Assembly (NCBI GenBank): GCA_022565415.1
Contig: JAIUMT010000144.1
Coordinates: 1-7,724, forward strand
DNA: 7,724 nt
Direction of reading: 5' to 3'
Source of the DNA: Balneolales bacterium
GTDB lineage: Bacteria; Bacteroidota; Rhodothermia; Balneolales; HLUCCA01
Of the stretch, positions 5,912-7,724 are shown piece after piece (position 1 is the stretch's first letter; each line of letters opens with the position of its first letter). The notes below the pieces were generated by a model. The model did no database searches, was not told the origin of the DNA, and worked only from the letters and a program-made list of their open reading frames with translations. The translations under genes were made by a program, and so were the position numbers.

Positions 5912-6544
5912 ATGCATGCACTGATAATTGGGAATGGAAATCCGCCTGGAGTGGCGTTGTTTGAGCGGGAGCGGAATCAGGCCGATCTGGTTGTCGCTGC
6001 TGATGGAGGCGGGAATTGGTGCATGAAGAATGGGTTTAAGCCCGATATTGTGGTTGGTGATTTGGACAGCTTTAATTCCAGGTTATATCCGACAATACCC
6101 GTTTTGCTCGACCTCGATCAGGAAACAAACGACCTTGAAAAAGCTCTGAGGTACGTCATTGACCGAAAAATTCGAAGTGCCACCTTGTTGGGAGTTACTG
6201 GCGAGCGACTGGACCATACACTCAAAAACATCTCGGTTATGGCGCAGTTCGAGCGCAAATTTGACAATTTATCGATGAAAGATGAGCATGGATGGATGAA
6301 AATTCTTCCGAGAGATTTCTCGTTTGAGGTGGCTGCCGGAACTATAATTTCCCTGTTTCCTGTGTCTGGGGTAGTGGATGGAATTTACACCACCGGACTC
6401 GAATTCGCGCTACATGATGAATCCCTCGAAAATGGTCGGCGGGATGGATCGTCGAATCGATCAATATCAGACACCGTAACCATATCTCATCGAACAGGAA
6501 AGCTACTTTTGATGGTATTCGACAGCGTTAAGGAGGGGGGCTGA
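5912..6544 (+). CDS. thiN: Thiamine pyrophosphokinase
   Basis: Transfers pyrophosphate from ATP to thiamine to make thiamine diphosphate, the active cofactor, in the cytoplasm; it salvages imported thiamine. At 210 residues it is of normal length. Seen: VVAADGGGNW (27-36), PDIVVGDLDS (44-53) with the metal-binding GDLDS, DQETNDLEKAL (69-79) in the place of the usual KDxTD motif, GVTGERLDHTLKN (94-106) with the RLDH motif, and the C-terminal thiamine-binding beta-sandwich with SLFPVSG (147-153), YTTGLEFAL (159-167) and GSSNRS (179-184). The small domain is slightly charged and enriched in Ser/Arg near 172-186 but otherwise regular. It begins about 30 nt after its promoter and ends in TGA, which overlaps the ATG of the symporter by one base. 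The last codons (GTTAAGGAGGGG, for VKEG) double as the symporter's Shine-Dalgarno. Confidence 0.95.
   Translation: MHALIIGNGNPPGVALFERERNQADLVVAADGGGNWCMKNGFKPDIVVGDLDSFNSRLYPTIPVLLDLDQETNDLEKALRYVIDRKIRSATLLGVTGERLDHTLKNISVMAQFERKFDNLSMKDEHGWMKILPRDFSFEVAAGTIISLFPVSGVVDGIYTTGLEFALHDESLENGRRDGSSNRSISDTVTISHRTGKLLLMVFDSVKEGG
6530..6536 (+). promoter_or_regulatory. Strong Shine-Dalgarno of the symporter gene
   Basis: AAGGAGG stands 7 nt before ATG 6544-6546, ideal spacing. It decides the start of the symporter and is the only clear Shine-Dalgarno in the window. It is formed by the last thiN codons, so it also serves translational coupling. Confidence 0.75.
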
Positions 6545-7724
6545 TGTCGGATGATGGGCTTGAGTTAGGCATGTCTGTCGGAAGTGAAGGATTGGGGTGG
6601 CTGGATGGTTCCATCATCCTGATTTATGTGGTCGTTTTGATCGTTCTGAGCCTGCGGGCGAGGAATAGCATGCGCCGCATGGACGCGGGTTCTGAGAACA
6701 CCTCCCGACAAAAAGAGGAAAATTATCTGCTATCTGGTCGGAAGTTAACGTTGCCGGCATTTGTAGCGACGCTCGTTTCAACCTGGTACGGTGGAATTTT
6801 GGGCGTTGGCGAGTTCAGTTATTTATATGGAATTTCGCAGTGGGTGGTGATGGGATTGCCGTATTACCTGTTTGCGGTGCTTTTTGCGTTCTTTTTGGCT
6901 GGGAAAATTCGAGCGAGTAAGGCGTTGTCTATTCCGGAGGCTGTTTATGGCGTGTATGGAAACAAGGCATCGAAGCTGAGTGCTGGGCTGATTTTTTTAC
7001 TGGTGAATCCGGCGCCGTACATTTTGATGGTGGCCTTGATTGCCCAGTATGCTTTGGGGTTTGAAGGATGGTATTTTCCGGTAATTGTTGCCCTTTTTTC
7101 GGCATTTTATGTAAGCTGGGGCGGATTTGGAGCGGTTGTGCGTACCGATGTTTTTCAGGCTGTTCTGATGTATGTCGGTTTTGGAGTGTTGTTGTATGCG
7201 GCGTGGAGTGCGTTTGGGAGTCCGGTGGATGTTTGGAATTTGCTGCCGGATTATCATAAAGACCCGACTGGTGGACAAGAGATAAGCTATCTTTTAGTAT
7301 GGTTTTTTATAGCATTGTGGACGTTTGTGGATCCGGGTTTTCATCAGCGAGCGGCGGCGGCGAAAAATGGAAAAACAGCCCGAAATGGGATTCTGGTTTC
7401 GGTCGGATTTTGGTTCATTTTCGATATGGCGACGTTGATTACGGCTTTGTATGGCGTTGTGATGTTTACCGAGCTACCCTCCGCCTCGCTAATCTACCCG
7501 GCCATGGCCGACCATCTTCTCCCGTTCGGTCTCAAAGGACTCTTTTTCCTAACCTTGCTTGCCACCATCATGTCGACCCTCGACAGCTTTCTGTTTATTT
7601 CGGGTCAGACACTTGGGCGCGATATGATTTCGGGGACATTCGAGCGAAACAAGAATACCAGCGAGTCGCTCTATGCCAAGAAGGATACCCACTTTGAATC
7701 ATCTACATGCGACGCCAGCGACTC
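6544..7724 (+). CDS. Sodium:solute symporter family (SSS) transporter, cut by window edge
   Basis: Integral membrane Na+-coupled importer of the LeuT fold. The frame opens at ATG 6544 and is still open at the edge after 393 residues (usual total 480-600). Hydrophobic helices appear near 22-38, 70-90, 97-119, 147-170, 177-194, 204-222, 248-264, 283-306 and 331-352. Family marks: FGAVVRTDVFQAVLM (195-209), matching the (G)GxxAVxxTDVxQ signature; FVDPGFHQRAAAAKNGKTAR (261-280), the usual loop after helix 7; and ATIMSTLDSFLFISGQTLGR (340-359), where Ser344/Thr345 match the Na2-site Ser/Thr of PutP. A hydrophilic insert near 40-64 precedes the YLLSGRKL segment typical of the family. Substrate cannot be read from sequence; the one-base overlap with thiN suggests thiamine or a precursor, as proposed for the SSS-type ThiV. 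Codon use changes abruptly at codon 311. Confidence 0.95.
   Translation, partial: MSDDGLELGMSVGSEGLGWLDGSIILIYVVVLIVLSLRARNSMRRMDAGSENTSRQKEENYLLSGRKLTLPAFVATLVSTWYGGILGVGEFSYLYGISQWVVMGLPYYLFAVLFAFFLAGKIRASKALSIPEAVYGVYGNKASKLSAGLIFLLVNPAPYILMVALIAQYALGFEGWYFPVIVALFSAFYVSWGGFGAVVRTDVFQAVLMYVGFGVLLYAAWSAFGSPVDVWNLLPDYHKDPTGGQEISYLLVWFFIALWTFVDPGFHQRAAAAKNGKTARNGILVSVGFWFIFDMATLITALYGVVMFTELPSASLIYPAMADHLLPFGLKGLFFLTLLATIMSTLDSFLFISGQTLGRDMISGTFERNKNTSESLYAKKDTHFESSTCDASD

Noticed and set aside
7299..7697. A 132-residue plus-strand frame inside the symporter
   Set aside because: Shadow of the symporter frame, whose family motifs continue through the whole stretch.

Overview
The window suggests a Bacteroidota/Balneolota-type (FCB group) bacterium of moderate GC. 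Three things point there. Two intergenic spacers carry TAnnTTTG-type -7 promoter elements. All start codons except one lack a clear Shine-Dalgarno sequence. The rsmD gene sits beside a protein that resembles the DUF3822/PilM-like actin-fold family. This assignment is inference; no rRNA or strongly lineage-specific marker is present. Most of the content is conserved housekeeping, with a few unusual details.

Layout: positions 1-5704 are coded on the minus strand, read right to left. A first transcription unit starts at a promoter near 5835. It contains nrnA (DHH/DHHA1 nanoRNase/pAp phosphatase) and an HtrA/Deg-type serine protease with a lipoprotein signal. The protease frame is closed by an in-frame TGA inside its PDZ domain, and the missing end of the domain lies intact and in frame just beyond it. 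A second promoter near 3345 precedes a single-pass membrane protein with a pseudopilin-like or PilN-like soluble part and an actin-fold-like protein. Next come a degenerate 32-bp tandem array that begins exactly at that gene's stop codon, rsmD (16S rRNA m2G966 methyltransferase), coaD (phosphopantetheine adenylyltransferase) and the N-terminal half of a class I aminotransferase cut by the window edge.

Positions 5705-5911 form a divergent promoter region. Two TATATTTG elements face away from each other, and a perfect 13-bp palindrome lies between them. To the right, on the plus strand, are thiN (thiamine pyrophosphokinase) and an SSS-family sodium:solute symporter. Their stop and start overlap as TGATG behind the only strong Shine-Dalgarno sequence of the window. 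The symporter runs off the right edge. The pair is a plausible thiamine uptake-and-activation module, although no TPP riboswitch is visible.

The most interesting items are the nonsense codon in the protease PDZ domain, the 32-bp tandem array before rsmD, the symmetric divergent promoter, the thiN-symporter pair, and the uncharacterised membrane-protein/actin-like pair. I see no mobile element, CRISPR array, tRNA or rRNA.
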